This document shows, piece by piece, positions 49,796 through 61,569 of a stretch of DNA of 64,000 nt. Under the pieces are notes generated by a model, which was given only the letters and a program-made list of their open reading frames with translations, was not told the DNA's origin and did no database searches. The DNA comes from Eutreptiella sp. 'Long Island Sound 2002' (lineage: Eukaryota > Euglenozoa > Euglenophyceae > Eutreptiales > Eutreptiaceae): positions 127,355,708 to 127,419,707 of the forward strand of contig OZ038381.1 of the NCBI GenBank assembly GCA_964036045.1. The letters run 5' to 3'. Every line of letters begins with the position of its first letter. Position 1 is the stretch's first letter. Both the position numbers and the translations under genes were made by a program.

Positions 49796-50453
49796 AGGTT
49801 GCAGCAAAACATACCCACACAGCTTGTCCCTTACGGATCAAACAAGTGGGCCACGCCCGCCACTGGCCGCAGGGAGCCTTGCACGAATACATATGGCAGG
49901 TGCCTGCCTTCATTCAGGCAATGCCTGCTCAACGTCAAGAAGACGGTGCCCAGCGGGTACGCCACTCGCCACTTGTGTGAGCACAGGTGGTGCTGGCCGG
50001 GTGGCTTGACGTTGGGGGTGCCCTCGGGGCGGAACGCCTGGGCAGGCTAACCCTAACCCTAACCCTAACCCTAACCTAGGCAGGCGTCCCGTGCAGGCGC
50101 CGCACAATGTCCAGCACGGCGTGCCGCAGCACCGCTGGCACGAGGGCCTCTGGCACGTCGACCCTGAAAAAAATCTTGGCGGCTGTGCTCAGTGGCACCC
50201 TGCGCACCGGCCGGCGCGCCAGCAGCCCGCGGAGGGCACTGCGCCGGCGCTCCCCGCCTTGCAGCCGCCTCTGGGCGGTCGCCTCCTCAGATTGCCTGTG
50301 CGGGCGTCACCCACGGTTGCGCTTCTTGCCCTTTTTCCGAGTCATCGTGCGAGTGAAAAGTACTCGGCACCGTAAAAGCGAAAGCAACACTCACCACTCA
50401 CAGGGCTGGCGCATAGGAACTCGCACGCTACGTCATCGCCCCCAGCAACTCCT
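49796..50453. other. Retroelement 3' region without identified recombinase
   Basis: In DIRS-type elements a tyrosine recombinase gene is expected about here, on either strand. Minus-strand frames give a stretch around HHLCSHKWRVAYPLGTVFLTLSR (near 49960) and a basic stretch (MTRKKGKKRNRG near 50340), but I cannot find the Arg...HxxR...Tyr set. The telomeric tract at 50047 interrupts the region. Confidence 0.4.
50047..50078. repeat. Interstitial telomeric tract (CTAACC)5
   Basis: Five perfect CTAACC repeats plus CTA. The tract is bordered by the 7-bp direct repeat GGCAGGC (50041-50047 and 50079-50085). It lies inside the DIRS-like element rather than at a chromosome end. Confidence 0.95.
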
Positions 50454-52157
50454 CTAGCTTATACTGCAAGAAGACCTCATGGAAGTCCGCCCCCCCCCCC
50501 CCCCCTGATATGTCCAGATTCCCGAACGCCATGCTTGCGGAAGCACAAAGGGCCGGATGGGGACGCCTAGGGTCCACAAAAAAACCATCTTGCGGTCCGG
50601 AGAGACCCGCAAATGGCCTACTCTACGCGTCGCACCCTCACGCGCCAGGTCCAGATCCCATACAAACTGGTCGTGCAGCTTGCTGATGGGGTCCGCCGGA
50701 TTCACTGCACCACGTACCCAGTGAATGTACACCGTAAACCCCGGGTAGGACGCCCACAGGTACCTGAAACACTGAAGCAGGCGCTGCTGGTACACACGCC
50801 CCACACTCGCTGTGCAGCGCAAAAAATGCACCAGTGCCACCGCATTATCACCAAAAAGGTGTGCTTCACGGACACCTACATTAGGAATGAATTTCAAACC
50901 GCACAGGACCGCCCGCGCCTCCGGGCACTGCTGGTTGGGCGGCTGCTCAGGCAGCACTCCAGATCGGGAACCAAGGTCCACCGAAAAAAACCCCAACCTG
51001 TACACCCCCCCGTCGAGCGCCGCATGAACATACACAAACACTGGCTTTCTCCGCACCTCTCTTGGAACGGTGACCACTAACCAACCCGGCAAAGCCAACA
51101 CGCACACCACACACATGGAGCGCAACAACTTAACGGGGGTAAATTGCAGACGGGGGGGGGGGGGGCACAACACATGGGCCCAGACCCCCGACAAGTGAGG
51201 ACTGCCCGAAATGAGGTCTACACATCCACTGCGCGCGCCCTAGAAATTGCTGCAAGCGCCGCACACTACAGACACCAACGGACAATCGCAACCAGTGGGC
51301 AAGCAGGGCTGCCCACGCATTTCCCGCCGTCCGCAGGCTGCCCCGGCTCAAGTCCACATCTTTTCCCAACCACACCAAGCACGTAACCGGCTCCAAGGTG
51401 CTCTTTGGGCTGATAACTCTACCCACCGCACGCATAGCCTGCCCACGCACGCGCCCTTTACCCCGTCCCACAATGAGCACATCGTCAATGTAGATCAAAA
51501 CCAACACTCCCACCAGGCCAATCTCCTCCAGCCAGCGGTCCAACACCTTCTGGCATAGAATGGGGCTATACTTCCAGCCAAAGGGCAGGCACCTAAACGA
51601 CAATACCCCCCCCTCGCCATCCAAGATACCGAAAGCCCCCTAGAAGGCTTCCGGGAGGGGCAGCGACCAAAAGCAATTACTGAGGTCGCTATGGCACATA
51701 CAAAGTTCCTCGTCCCCCCCCCGGGCAGCCCCAGCACCTCCTAAACCGGCGGGAGCCTCCGGCCTCTACCATACAAATGGGGGAGAAAAAAGGAAGATCC
51801 CTACTGTGCCACCTGCGCCAAAAGGGCAAGGACCTCCACGGACGGACGCGAAAACTTCTCAAGTTTCTCACGCATCTCCCTATTTACTGGCACCAAAGTG
51901 ACAATTAGGCTACACTTATCAGGCGATTTGGGGATGGCAAAAACTCCCCCGTTTGGACCCGGGGACCCCGGCGGAAGGGGGAACAAAAGCTTCTGGCAAC
52001 GCAAAGCATGTAACATGACTACCGCCTCGTCCGACGGGGGTCCAACACCTGAGAAGTGGCGGCTGGCAACCGAGGCAAAGGATTCTAGCACATAGTGCTC
52101 CCAAATATTAGCCGGGATAGGGATATGCCCAACCAGCCCCCGACCCCTACTCAACAC
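50454..52157 (-). pseudogene. DIRS-like RT and RNase H
   Basis: The N-terminal RT part (52157-51801) has FPLPPGSPGPNGGVFAIPKSPDKCSLI. After a stop at 51801 and frame changes comes SDLSNCFWSLPLPEAF, a TAG near 51641, then FRCLPFGWKYSPILCQ and the catalytic LIYIDDVLIVG near 51490. RNase H (51194-50454) shows VFVYVHAALDG, EARAVLCGL, LFGDNAVALVHF and the terminal HWVRGAVNPADPISK, which is the NPAD-(P/x)-(I/L)-S signature of DIRS and Ty3-related RNases H. The G tract at 51154-51166 probably caused the frame break between RT and RNase H. Confidence 0.8.
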
Positions 52158-53074
52158 TTCGTCCCGTATGCTTCAATGAGCAACTTCGGTGACGTGGAAT
52201 CGTTTAGCAAGGACTCCCAGACTCCGGAATCTAGGGAGGACAACGCCGTTGAAACCAAAGGCAGGAAATTCGGCTGCCGCAGGTCCCTAGCCGCCTCCAC
52301 CCTCCAATCCAGAAATTGGATTAAGCGCCGCACCGATAAGCCCGGTGGGGCCCTAGGCAAGCATGCACGCAGGTCACGCAACCACACATCCCACTCAGCG
52401 CACCGCAGGCGCTCCCCAGCCCACCAACCCACTGCCGACTCGGCGGGAAACCGCCGCTCGGGCGGCCGCACCCACAAGCCTGGCCGGCCCTGCTGCCTTC
52501 CTCTTTCCCATGACCGACACGACCGCACCCGTCCGGTGTGCCGCGATCAGACCGACGGATAGAGAAGGTGCCTGCCGAGGGGGGGGCGGGGGGTCAGCAT
52601 CGACGTCGACGACGTCCTCTCTCTCCCGACGTCCGCGGGCACGCTCGGACCCCGGTCACCCTTGCACGGCCGCGAAGGCCAGAGGGACATCCGGGACCCT
52701 CGCGTCCCCGCTTCTGTCGGGACTCTCTCCACTTCTCTCAAGGTACCCCCCCCGGCAGGTTGGCTGTCTCCTCGCCCCCCCCCCCCATCATCTCGTCGGC
52801 GGCGGTCTGCATTGGACTCGGTGGCGGCCTCTGCATCCCTCCACTCCCCGAGCACTGCTTCTGGACCCACATCCTTTTCTCGAACACTGAGGGCCAGAAG
52901 CTGCCCCGGGAACATGTCTTTGAGGGATACAACCCTCCACTCCCACTCCATGCCCCCTCGCGCACTGGGCCAAGGCAGTTCCACGTTGTCTGCCCCAGGC
53001 TTTGTCGTGTACAGCCTGCGGTCTCCGTCGACCTTGAACTTCGCCTTCATGGCCGCCAGCCGTCGCGGGACCAC
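52158..53074 (-). pseudogene. Retroelement linker region between Gag-like and RT
   Basis: Two overlapping minus-strand frames: 52547-53074 (KAKFKVDGDRRLYTTKPG, then Arg/Ser-rich) and 52151-52528, which ends in LDSGVWESLLNDSTSPKLLIEAYGTK before the RT start. G tracts near 52583 and C tracts near 52778 likely broke one original frame. No domain recognised. Confidence 0.5.
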
Positions 53075-53122
53075 CTCTTCCTCCGCTGCTCCTGTACAGC
53101 CCTATGATCTCGCTGGCAGACT

Positions 53123-53908
53123 CTACTTGTCATCGTCCGCCTCTCTCTGGTCAACCGCCCCTTTGGGGTCAAGACCCCGTTTACCCTGATACGCGGACAA
53201 GGGCGTTACTGTAAACGTCCACACCGCCAGGACGAAGGCTTTGAGCCTGTCGATCTCGTCGTCATCCATGGAATCCAGACACCGGACCTCGGTGTCAGCG
53301 GCATCAGAATCCGCCACTGGGGCCAGATCATCTGTGAACTTCTCTGTATCCCGGAAGCGCGACACGTACTCGTGGGCCGGCACCTCTCTGCGCCACAGCA
53401 GCGTGGACAAAGCCAGCAGCCTTGCATATACTCCCTGGGGCTTGGCGTCCAATTCCCGGACCTTCGGCAGCTCTACCTTGCTCAAAGGGAGCACTCGTGC
53501 CATCTTCCTCTTCGCCGCGGCCTTGGATTTCGCGCTGACCTCAGCGAACTCCTTTCTTAGCCCCTCCATGGCCATGCGCCGGTCTTCCACCAATTTTTTC
53601 AACTCTTGCAGCTCAGGCGCTGGGGTCCGGCGCGGTGCCGTCTTCACGAAACCCACCCCTTCCACATCAAGGCTGCATTGAGCCATCACACAGAAGGCCC
53701 CTATCATTTTGGGCAGCCCCACCTCTGCATCCACCGGCAGCCCAAACTTTTTGGTTAATGTATCCTCCCAGCCCTTCCTCTTGTCCATCAACACCGACAA
53801 TGCCATCTCAACTGTCCACGTGGCCCTCGCAATTTCGATGAGGGGCACCAAATCAATGAAGGTGGAGCAAATACTGCCCCTAGCAAATGCTGGCCGGGTG
53901 TATACCAA
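53123..53908 (-). CDS. Gag-like ORF of the DIRS-like element
   Basis: An intact 261-codon frame at the 5' end of the element. Central Lys/Arg/Glu-rich helical segment (LQELKKLVEDRRMAMEGLRKEFAEVSAKSKAAAKRKM) that could be coiled coil, then VYARLLALSTLLWRREVPAHEYVSRFRDTEKF and an acidic tail. No zinc knuckle. Called Gag-like only from its place before RT in a retroelement. Confidence 0.6.
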   Translation of the reverse strand: MVYTRPAFARGSICSTFIDLVPLIEIARATWTVEMALSVLMDKRKGWEDTLTKKFGLPVDAEVGLPKMIGAFCVMAQCSLDVEGVGFVKTAPRRTPAPELQELKKLVEDRRMAMEGLRKEFAEVSAKSKAAAKRKMARVLPLSKVELPKVRELDAKPQGVYARLLALSTLLWRREVPAHEYVSRFRDTEKFTDDLAPVADSDAADTEVRCLDSMDDDEIDRLKAFVLAVWTFTVTPLSAYQGKRGLDPKGAVDQREADDDK

Positions 53909-53949
53909 GTATCACGGAGTTTGACTCTACGTGTGACCCTCGTCTGGCC

Positions 53950-54062
53950 TGCAGGCTCAAATGCAAAAAATGCACTACAACAAGAACGCACGCATGCACA
54001 CCACACACACGCACACACGCACACCACAAGCAGAGCGAAACCATAGATCAGAACGTGATCTA
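53950..54062 (-). repeat. Split direct repeat A2
   Basis: About 113 bp nearly identical to A1 (49583-49703): CTGCAGGCTCAAATGC, ACTACAACAAGAACGCAC, a CA-rich tract, CACAAGCAGAGCGAAACCATAG and GAACGTGATCTAA. It lies at the 5' end of the element in sense orientation. Satellite sequence resumes immediately. Confidence 0.8.
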
Positions 54063-57000
54063 AGAGTTGGAAACCACAAAAACTAGAGGGTTGCTGGTGC
54101 AGTAGGTGCCCTCGGAATTTTGATTTGAGCCAGGGAAACGATTTTTGGTTTTGGGGTCAAGTTGACAAAAACGACGCATATTGTGCGGCATTGGCAATTT
54201 TTCGGCTGTTTCTCAGACATATCGCAAAGTTAGAAGGCAACCAGGGGCTCTTTGTTACGGGGATGTCAAGGCACACGTGCAATACGCAAACCATTTCCCT
54301 TGGTTTAGCCAATGTGAATGGTTTCATGGCCGTTTTTGGGCCAAAAAAAGCTTGTTTTAGGGCACAAAATGCGCAGTTTGGGGAGACCGCCTCCCAAATG
54401 GGCGCCTCTACCGCAGGACGCCAACGGTGAGCTGTTGGCTCAAAACTTGTATTTAGCTAGGGCACCACCTAGGCTGTAGGATGGCTCGATTAGGGAAGGA
54501 TCCGAGACGTTGGGGCGCAGCAACGGCCCAAAACCCAAAACTGAAGGACTTGTGTGTCCATCTTTCCCCTCCAAGCTAAACCCGTGTCCCCAAATTTGAG
54601 CCACATATACTATTTTTGGTTTTGGGGTCAAGTTGACAAAAATGGCACACATTCCCGGGCATTGGCCTTTTTTCGGCTGTTTTTGAGACGTATCGTGGGG
54701 TTAGACGGCAACCAAGGGCTCTTTGTCACGAGGAAGTCAAGGCACACTTGCAGGGCGTGAACCGTTTCCCTTCTTTTAGCCATTGTAAATGGCTCTCATG
54801 ACCGTTTTGGGCCAAAAACAAGGATGTTTTGAGGCAGAACATGCGCAGTTTGGGGAGACCGCCACGCAGAATTGGCGCCTCTGTCGCGGTGCACCACGGG
54901 TGAGCTTCTGGCTCAAAACTTGGATTTGGCAAGTGCACGGGCAGGCCTCTAGAATGGCTTGATTAGCGAAGGATCTGAAGCGCCGAAACACAGCAACGGC
55001 GAAAACCGAAACGTGAAGTTGTTATGTGTCCATCATTCCCCTCTAATCTACACCCCTATTCCCATCTGCAGGTGCATCGACAATCTGGCTCTAACGTACG
55101 CGAGAAGTGTACGACTTGGTGCATAGAAGTGGCAAAATGGGCAAAATTGTGTTAAAATGGGGTCAAACTTGCACAATGATCCCGTATGAGCACCCCAAGT
55201 GGTCCAAGATCCTTTTTGGAAAAAGAAAAATGTTCCCCATTTTTGACCGGATTTTGTCCACGAATTGGCCCATTTTCAACGCTTTTGGGGACCTTGAAGG
55301 GGCCAAAATTGCTCACAACGGATGACATTTGGTGAGGGCACCACCTACCATCTGGGGTTGCTAGATTAGGGTAGGATCCGAGGTGTTGAACACAGCAATA
55401 GCAAAACCGAAATGTGAAGTATTTGTGGGTGTATCTCTCCTCTCTAATCTACACCCCTATCCCGAGCTCTAGGTGCATCCACAATATGGCTGAAAAGTAC
55501 ACACACCACCTAGGTACTAGGATGGCGAGATTAGGGAAGCATCCGAGGCGTTGGGACGCAGCAACAAAAACATGAAGTTTTCGTGTGTGCAGATTTCTCC
55601 TCTCATCTACACCCCTATTCACAACTCGACCTGCATCCACAACGTGGCCGTAATGTGTGTGGGAAGTGTACAACGTGGTGCATACATGTGGCGAAACGGG
55701 CAAAACTGCGTTAAAATGAGGTCAAAATGGCACAATGATCCTGTTTCAGCACCACAATTGGTCCAAAATCCTTTTTGGAAGAAAACATTTGTGGCCTATT
55801 TTGGACGAGTTTTTGTCCACAAACTCACCGATGGTAAAGGCTTTTGGGGACCTTGAAACGGCCAAAATGGCTGAAAACGGCCTGAAAATGGGTTCAACCA
55901 CGTTTGGAAAAACACGTTGCTCACCCATTTTTGCCCCCAAAAGAGCCCATTTTCAAAGCATTTTGGGACTTGCCACTAGCCAAAAGGTGCCTTGACGGGC
56001 TCAAAAGGGCTAGAAACACTTCTTTGAGCATCCCAAGTGGTTTAGGAACGACTTCGGAAAAAATAATTATTTCACCTTGGCGACCCTGCTCAACCCACCG
56101 TTGGCTCCCACTGTGCGCGGCCGGTCGATAACAAGGTGTTCATTAGGTGCCGTCGGAATTCCGATTTGAGCCACGGAGCCTTGTTTTGGTTTTGGGTCAA
56201 GCTGACACAAAATATGCACATTCTACGGCACATTTGCAAAAACACGTTTTTGACCCATTTGTGCCCCCAAAAAGGCCCATTTTCAAGGCATTTTGGGATT
56301 TCCCACGGGCCAAAACGTGTCACATCGGGCTCGAAAGGCGCTATAAACAGTTGTTTGAGCATCCAAAGTGGTCTGAGAACATGTTTTTTAAGAAAAGTCA
56401 TCTTTTTGCCCCAGGAACCCCAGTTGATCCATCGTTGGCCCCCACAGTGCGCGGCCCGGGCAACTCTCTAGCACCACCTCGTTGGGCGATTTTGAGAGTT
56501 GAAAACCACAAAAGGGGGACGGTTGCGGGTGGACCAGGTGCCCTGGGACTTTACATTGGAGCCACGTATACGATTTTCGGTTTAGGGGTCAAGTTGACAA
56601 AAATGGCACACATTCCGGGGCATTGGCCTTTTTTCGGCTGTTTCTCAGACATATCGTGGGGTTAGACGGCAACCAAGGGGGCTTTGTCACGGGCACGTCA
56701 AGGCACACGTGCAAGGCGTGAACTGTTGCCCTTCTTTTAGCCATTGTAAATGGCTCTCATGACCTTCTGGGCCAAAAACAAGGATATTTTGAGGCAGAAA
56801 ATGCACACTTTGGGGACACTCGCAAAATTGGCGCCTGTGTCGCGGTGCACCACGGCTCAGCTCTTGGCTCAAAACTTGGATTTGGCAAGGGCACCACCAG
56901 GCCTCTAGGATGGTTCGATTAGGGAAGGATCCGAGGCGTTGGGACGCAACAACGGCGAAAACCGAAACGTGAAGTTGTTATGTGTCCATTGTTCCCCTCT

Positions 57001-60000
57001 AAACTACACCCCTATACCCAAGTGCAGGTGGATCCACACTATGGCTCTAGCATAGGTGAGAAGTGTACAACTTGGTGCACAGAAGTGTCAAAATGGGCAA
57101 AATTGTGGTAAAATGGGGTCCAACCCATTGGTATGAAAGTCCAAGATCCATTTTGAAAAAAGAAAAATGTGCCCCATTTTTGACCGGAATTTGTCCACAA
57201 ATTGGCCCATTTTCAACGCTTTTGGGGACCTTGAAGGGGCCAAAATTGCTCACAATGGATTCCATCTGGTAAGGGCACCACCTACCATCTGGGGTTGCTA
57301 GATTAGGGTAGGATCCGAGGTGTTGAACACAGCAATGGCAAAACCGAAATGTGAAGTATTTGCGGGTGTATCGTTCCTCTCTAATCTACACCCCTATCCC
57401 GAGCTCTAGGCGCATCCACAATGTGGCTGTAACGCACACACACCAGCTAGGCACTAGGATGGCTAGATTAGGGAAGCATCCGAGGCGTTGGGACGCATCA
57501 ATAAAAACATGAAGTTCTTGTGTGTGCAGATTTCTCCTCTCATCTACACCCCTATTCACAAGTCGACCTGCGTCCACAACGTGGCCGTAATGTGCGTGGG
57601 AAGTGTACAACGTGGTGCATACATGTGGCGAAACGGGCAAAACTGCGTTAAAATGAGGTCAAAATCGCACAATGATGCCGTTTGAGCACCACAATTGGTC
57701 CAAAATCCTTTTTGGAAGAAAACATTTGTGGCCTATTTTGGACGAGTTTTTGTCAACAAACTCACCGATTTTAAAGGCTTTTGGGGGCCTTGAAAGGGCC
57801 CAAATGGCTAAAAACGGCCTGAAAATGGGTTCAACCACGTTTGGAAAAACACGTTGCTCACCCATGTTTGCCCCCAAAACGGCCCATTTTGAAGGCATTT
57901 CGGGACTTGCCACTAACCAAAAGGTGCCTTGACGGGCTCAAAAGGGCTAGAAACACTTCTTTGAGCATCCCAAGTGGTTTAGGAACGACTTCGGAAAAAA
58001 TAATTTTTTCACCTTGGCGACCACGCTCAACCCACCGTTGGCTCCCACTGTGCGCGGCCGGTCGATAACAAGGTGTTCATTAGGTGCCGTCGGAATTCCG
58101 ATTTGAGCCACGGAGCCTTGTTTTGGTTTTGGGTCAGGCCGACACAAAATATGCACATTCTAGGGCACACTTGCAAAAACACGTTTTTGACCCATTTGTG
58201 CCCCCAAAAAGGCCCATTTTCAAGGCATTTTGGGATTTCCCACGGGCCAAAACGTGTCACATCGGGCTCGAAAGGCGCTATAAACAGTTGTTTGAGCATC
58301 CGAAGTGGTCTGAGAACATGTTTTTTAAGAAAAGTCATGTTTTTGCCCCAGGAACCCCAGTTGATCCATCGTTGGCCCCCACAGTGCGCGGCCCGGGCAA
58401 CTCTCTAGCACCACCTCGTTGGGCGATTTTGAGAATTGAAAACCACAAAAGGGGGACGGTTGCGGGTGGACCAGGTGCCCTTGGACTTTACATTGGAGCC
58501 ACGTATATGATTTTTGGTTTTGGGGTCAAGATGACAAAAATGGCACACATTCCCGGGCATTGGCCTTTTTTCGGCTGTTTCTCAAACATATCGTGGGGCC
58601 AGACGGCAACCAAATGCTCTTTGTCACGGGGACGTCAAGGCACACGTGCAAGGCGTCAACCGTTTCCCTTCTTTTAGCCATTGTAAATGGCTCTCATGAC
58701 CTTCGGGGCCAAAAACAAGGAATTTACGGGGCAGAAAATGCACAGTTTGGGTAGACCGCCTCGCAGAATTGGCGCCTCTGTCGCGGTGCACCACGGCTCA
58801 GCTTTTGGCTCAAAACTTGGATTTGGCAAGGGCACCACCAGGCCTCTAGGATGGTTCGATTAGGGAAGCATCCGAGGCGTTGGGATGCAACAACGGCGAA
58901 AACCGAAACGTGAAGTTGTTATGTGTCCATCGTTCCCCTCTAATCTACACCCCTATACCCAAGTGCAGGTGGATCCACACTATGGCTCTAGCATAGGTGA
59001 GAAGTGTACAACTTGGTGCATAGAAGTGGCAAAATGGGCAAATTTGTGTTAAAATGGGGTCAAACTTGCACAATGATCCCGTATGAGCATCCGGAGTGGT
59101 CCAAGATCTTTTTTGGAAAAAGAAAAATGTTCCGCATTTTGTCCACAAATTGGCCCATTTGCAACGCTTTTGGGGACCTTGAAGGGGCCAAAATTGCTCA
59201 CAACGGATGACATTTGGTAAGGGCACCACCTACCATCTGGGGTTGCTAGATTAGGGTAGGATCCGAGGTGTTGAACACAGCAATGGCAAAACCGAAATGT
59301 GAAGTATTTGCGGGTGTATCGTTCCTCTCTAATCTACACCCCTATCCCGAGCTCTAGGTGCATCCACAATGTGGCTGTAACGTACACAGACCACCTAGGC
59401 ACTAGGATGGCTAGATTAGGGAAGCATCCGAGGCGTTGGGACGCATCAATAAAAACATGAAGTTCTCGTGTGTGCAGATTTCTTGTCTCAACTACACCCC
59501 TATTCAGAACTCGAAATGTGAAGTATTTGCGGGTGTATCGTTCCTCTCTAATCTACACCCCTATCCCGAGCTCTAGGTGCATCCACAATGTGGCCGTAAC
59601 GTGCGTGGGAAGTGTACAACGTGGTGCATACATGTGGCGAAACGGGCAAAACGGCGTTAAAATGAGGTCAAAATGGCACAATGATCTCGTTTGAGCACCA
59701 AGACTGGTCCAAAATCCTTTTTGGAAGAAAACATTTGTGGCCTATTTTGGACCAGTTTTTGTCCACAAACTCACCGATTTTAAAGGCTTTTGGGGGCCTT
59801 GAAACGGCCAAAATGGCTGAAAACGGCCTGAAAATGGGTTTGGAAAAACACGTTGCTCACCCATTTTGGCCCCCAAAAGAGCCCATTTTCAAAGCATTTT
59901 GGGACTTGCCACTGTCTTGACGGGCTCAAAAGGGCTAGAAACACTTCTTTGAGCATCCCAAGTGGTTTAGGAACGACTTTGGAAAAATTAATTTTTTCAC

Positions 60001-60640
60001 CTTGGCGACCCCGCTCAACCCACCGTTGGCTCCCACTGTGCGCGGCCCGGGCAGCTCCTTGGCTCTACCTCGTCTGGCAATTCTCAGCCTTGGAAACCAC
60101 AAAAAGGGGGGGGTTGTGGGTGGACTAGGTGCCCTCATAATTTTCATTTGAGCCACAGAACCCAAGATATAAGCTGCTTTTGGCTTTGGGTAACATTGAC
60201 AAAAACCCCGCATATTGTGGGGCATTGGCCATTTTTTGGCCGTTTCAGGAACATATTGTGGAGTTAGAGGGCAACCAAGGGCTCTTGGTGTCTCGTATGT
60301 CAAAGAGCATGTGTGGTGTGGCAACTGTTTACCTTTCTTTGGCCATTTGAAATGGGTCACATTAATGTTTTCGGCCAAGAAAGGCTGCTTTGGGGCAGAA
60401 AAAGTGCCATTTTGGGAGGGCACCTCCCCACTGGGCGCCCCGGTCCCAGAGCACCAGCGGTGGGTTTTAGGCTCAAAACTTGGATTTGGCCAGGGCACCA
60501 CCTACGATCTAGGATGACTAGAGTAGGGAACGATCCAAGGCTTGGGGAGGCGTCCTTTGGTGCCACTTAGTTGCCCGGGTTGCGCACGGTGGGGGCCAAC
60601 AATGGGTCAACTGGGGTCCTGGGGCGAAAAGATCATTTTT
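54063..60640 (+). repeat. Sat-II higher-order repeat array
   Basis: Monomers begin GGCACCACCT and TAGATTAGGG(A/T)AG(C/G)ATCCGAGG, then CTCTAATCTACACCCCTAT. The landmark ACCATCTGGGGTTGCTAGATTAGGG recurs at about 55345, 57280 and 59225, and GGCCTCTAGGATGGTTCGATTAGGG at 56891 and 58834, so a composite unit of ~1.94 kb is repeated about three times. Inside a unit the CTACACCCCTAT word is spaced about 390, 160 and 1390 bp. Repeated ~60-190-codon frames are shadows of the repeat. Confidence 0.9.
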
Positions 60641-61419
60641 TTAAAAGTTGTTCCTAGACCACTTGGGATGCTCAAACATGTGTTTTAAGCCCTTTCTGTG
60701 CCCGTTGTGAGATGTTTTGGCCCGTTGAAAGTCGCAAAATGCCTTGAAAACGGGCTGTTTTGGGGGCAAAGATGGCCCAAAAAAAGGTTTTTCCAAATGT
60801 GGTTCTGGACCATTTGAAGTCACGGGGGGGGGGGGGGGGCGTAGCAACGGGCCATACACCGACCCCCTCCCACTTTCCAGCCAATTTCACTTTCCAGCCA
60901 ATTTCAGGGCGGGGGGGGGGGGATCTGGGGGGGGGGGGGGGGGCTGAAGGGGAGGGGGGTACCCGGACCCCAACATATATGGCTTAAAATGACCCCCTCA
61001 TCGCGGTAGACATTTTTGCGGCATGTATGTTGACAAAAAAAATTGCAATACGGGGGGGGGGCATGGTAGGTGGTACTTGTGTTTAAGGGCATAGCACCCC
61101 CGAGTCAATTCCCGGCCACTGTTGCCAGTGGCGCCCCACCCAGGCCTAACCATGCATGTTGTGAAGACGGAGTTGATGTATGTTTCGAAACCCTTTGCAG
61201 GAGAGGGGGAGAAGGGTTTGCAACGCGCGCAATGCGCTTTCTTAAAAAAAAGTTCTCTCCGCGCACTACGTGCCCACAACGTGCGTACACACTATGCCCG
61301 CACACCGGTTGTACATTGTTTGCACAAATGCACCGTGCCCTTCATGGGGTTGTCCTCCTTGGGGCCTCAAAACATGGGTGATGGGAGTGGTGGAGTTGAG
61401 GAAGGTAATGGAAGGCGCG
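60641..61419. other. Satellite edge, G tracts and unique DNA
   Basis: Diverged Sat-II words persist to about 60820. Then come G tracts at 60824-60838, 60912-60922 and 60928-60944, with a duplicated CACTTTCCAGCCAATTTCA. From about 60960 to 61419 the sequence is unlike anything else in the window. No convincing frame; it may be the 3' flank of the exon at 61420. Confidence 0.5.
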
Positions 61420-61562
61420 CTAAGAGCGCTTGTCCACCTGACGATCAAAGTAGTCCTCGTCGTCACTAGACGAATCGGTTGCTTCCCGAGTTCTCTTCTT
61501 TTTGGCCTCGAGAAGTGCGTCTAGCCGCTTCTTGTCTCTTGCCCGCTTCCCAGTGGACTTCA
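61420..61562 (-). CDS. Possible last exon of a charged protein
   Basis: A minus-strand frame encodes KSTGKRARDKKRLDALLEAK followed by KKRTREATDSSSDDEDYFDR and a stop at 61420-61422. The basic helix followed by a Ser/Asp/Glu cluster looks like a genuine protein C-terminus, for example of a nuclear protein. The upstream side enters a tandem repeat, with an AG acceptor candidate close to the boundary. No further exon is seen. Confidence 0.4.
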
Positions 61563-61569
61563 ATGGCCG

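Larger units (their letters stand above)
49415..54062 (-). mobile_element. DIRS-like retroelement with split direct repeats
   Basis: A 4.65-kb insertion in a Sat-II unit: the satellite phrase GATTTTGAG-AGTTGAAAACCACAAA is split at 49414/54063. The minus strand encodes a Gag-like protein, then RT and RNase H. In sense orientation the repeats are A, coding region, then B-A-B, the split-direct-repeat arrangement described for PAT, kangaroo and Ngaro elements of the DIRS group. No integrase, and no tyrosine recombinase that I can recognise, is present. Nonsense codons show it is inactive. Confidence 0.7.

Noticed and set aside
50047-50078. A chromosome end
   Set aside because: Only five repeats, with retroelement sequence continuing on both sides.
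49796-50453. A tyrosine recombinase gene
   Set aside because: I searched both strands for the Arg, HxxR and Tyr pattern and found no convincing set.
49583-54062. Ordinary LTR retrotransposon with ~115-bp LTRs
   Set aside because: The repeats are A at one end and B-A-B at the other, and no integrase or primer-binding site is visible; split direct repeats fit better.
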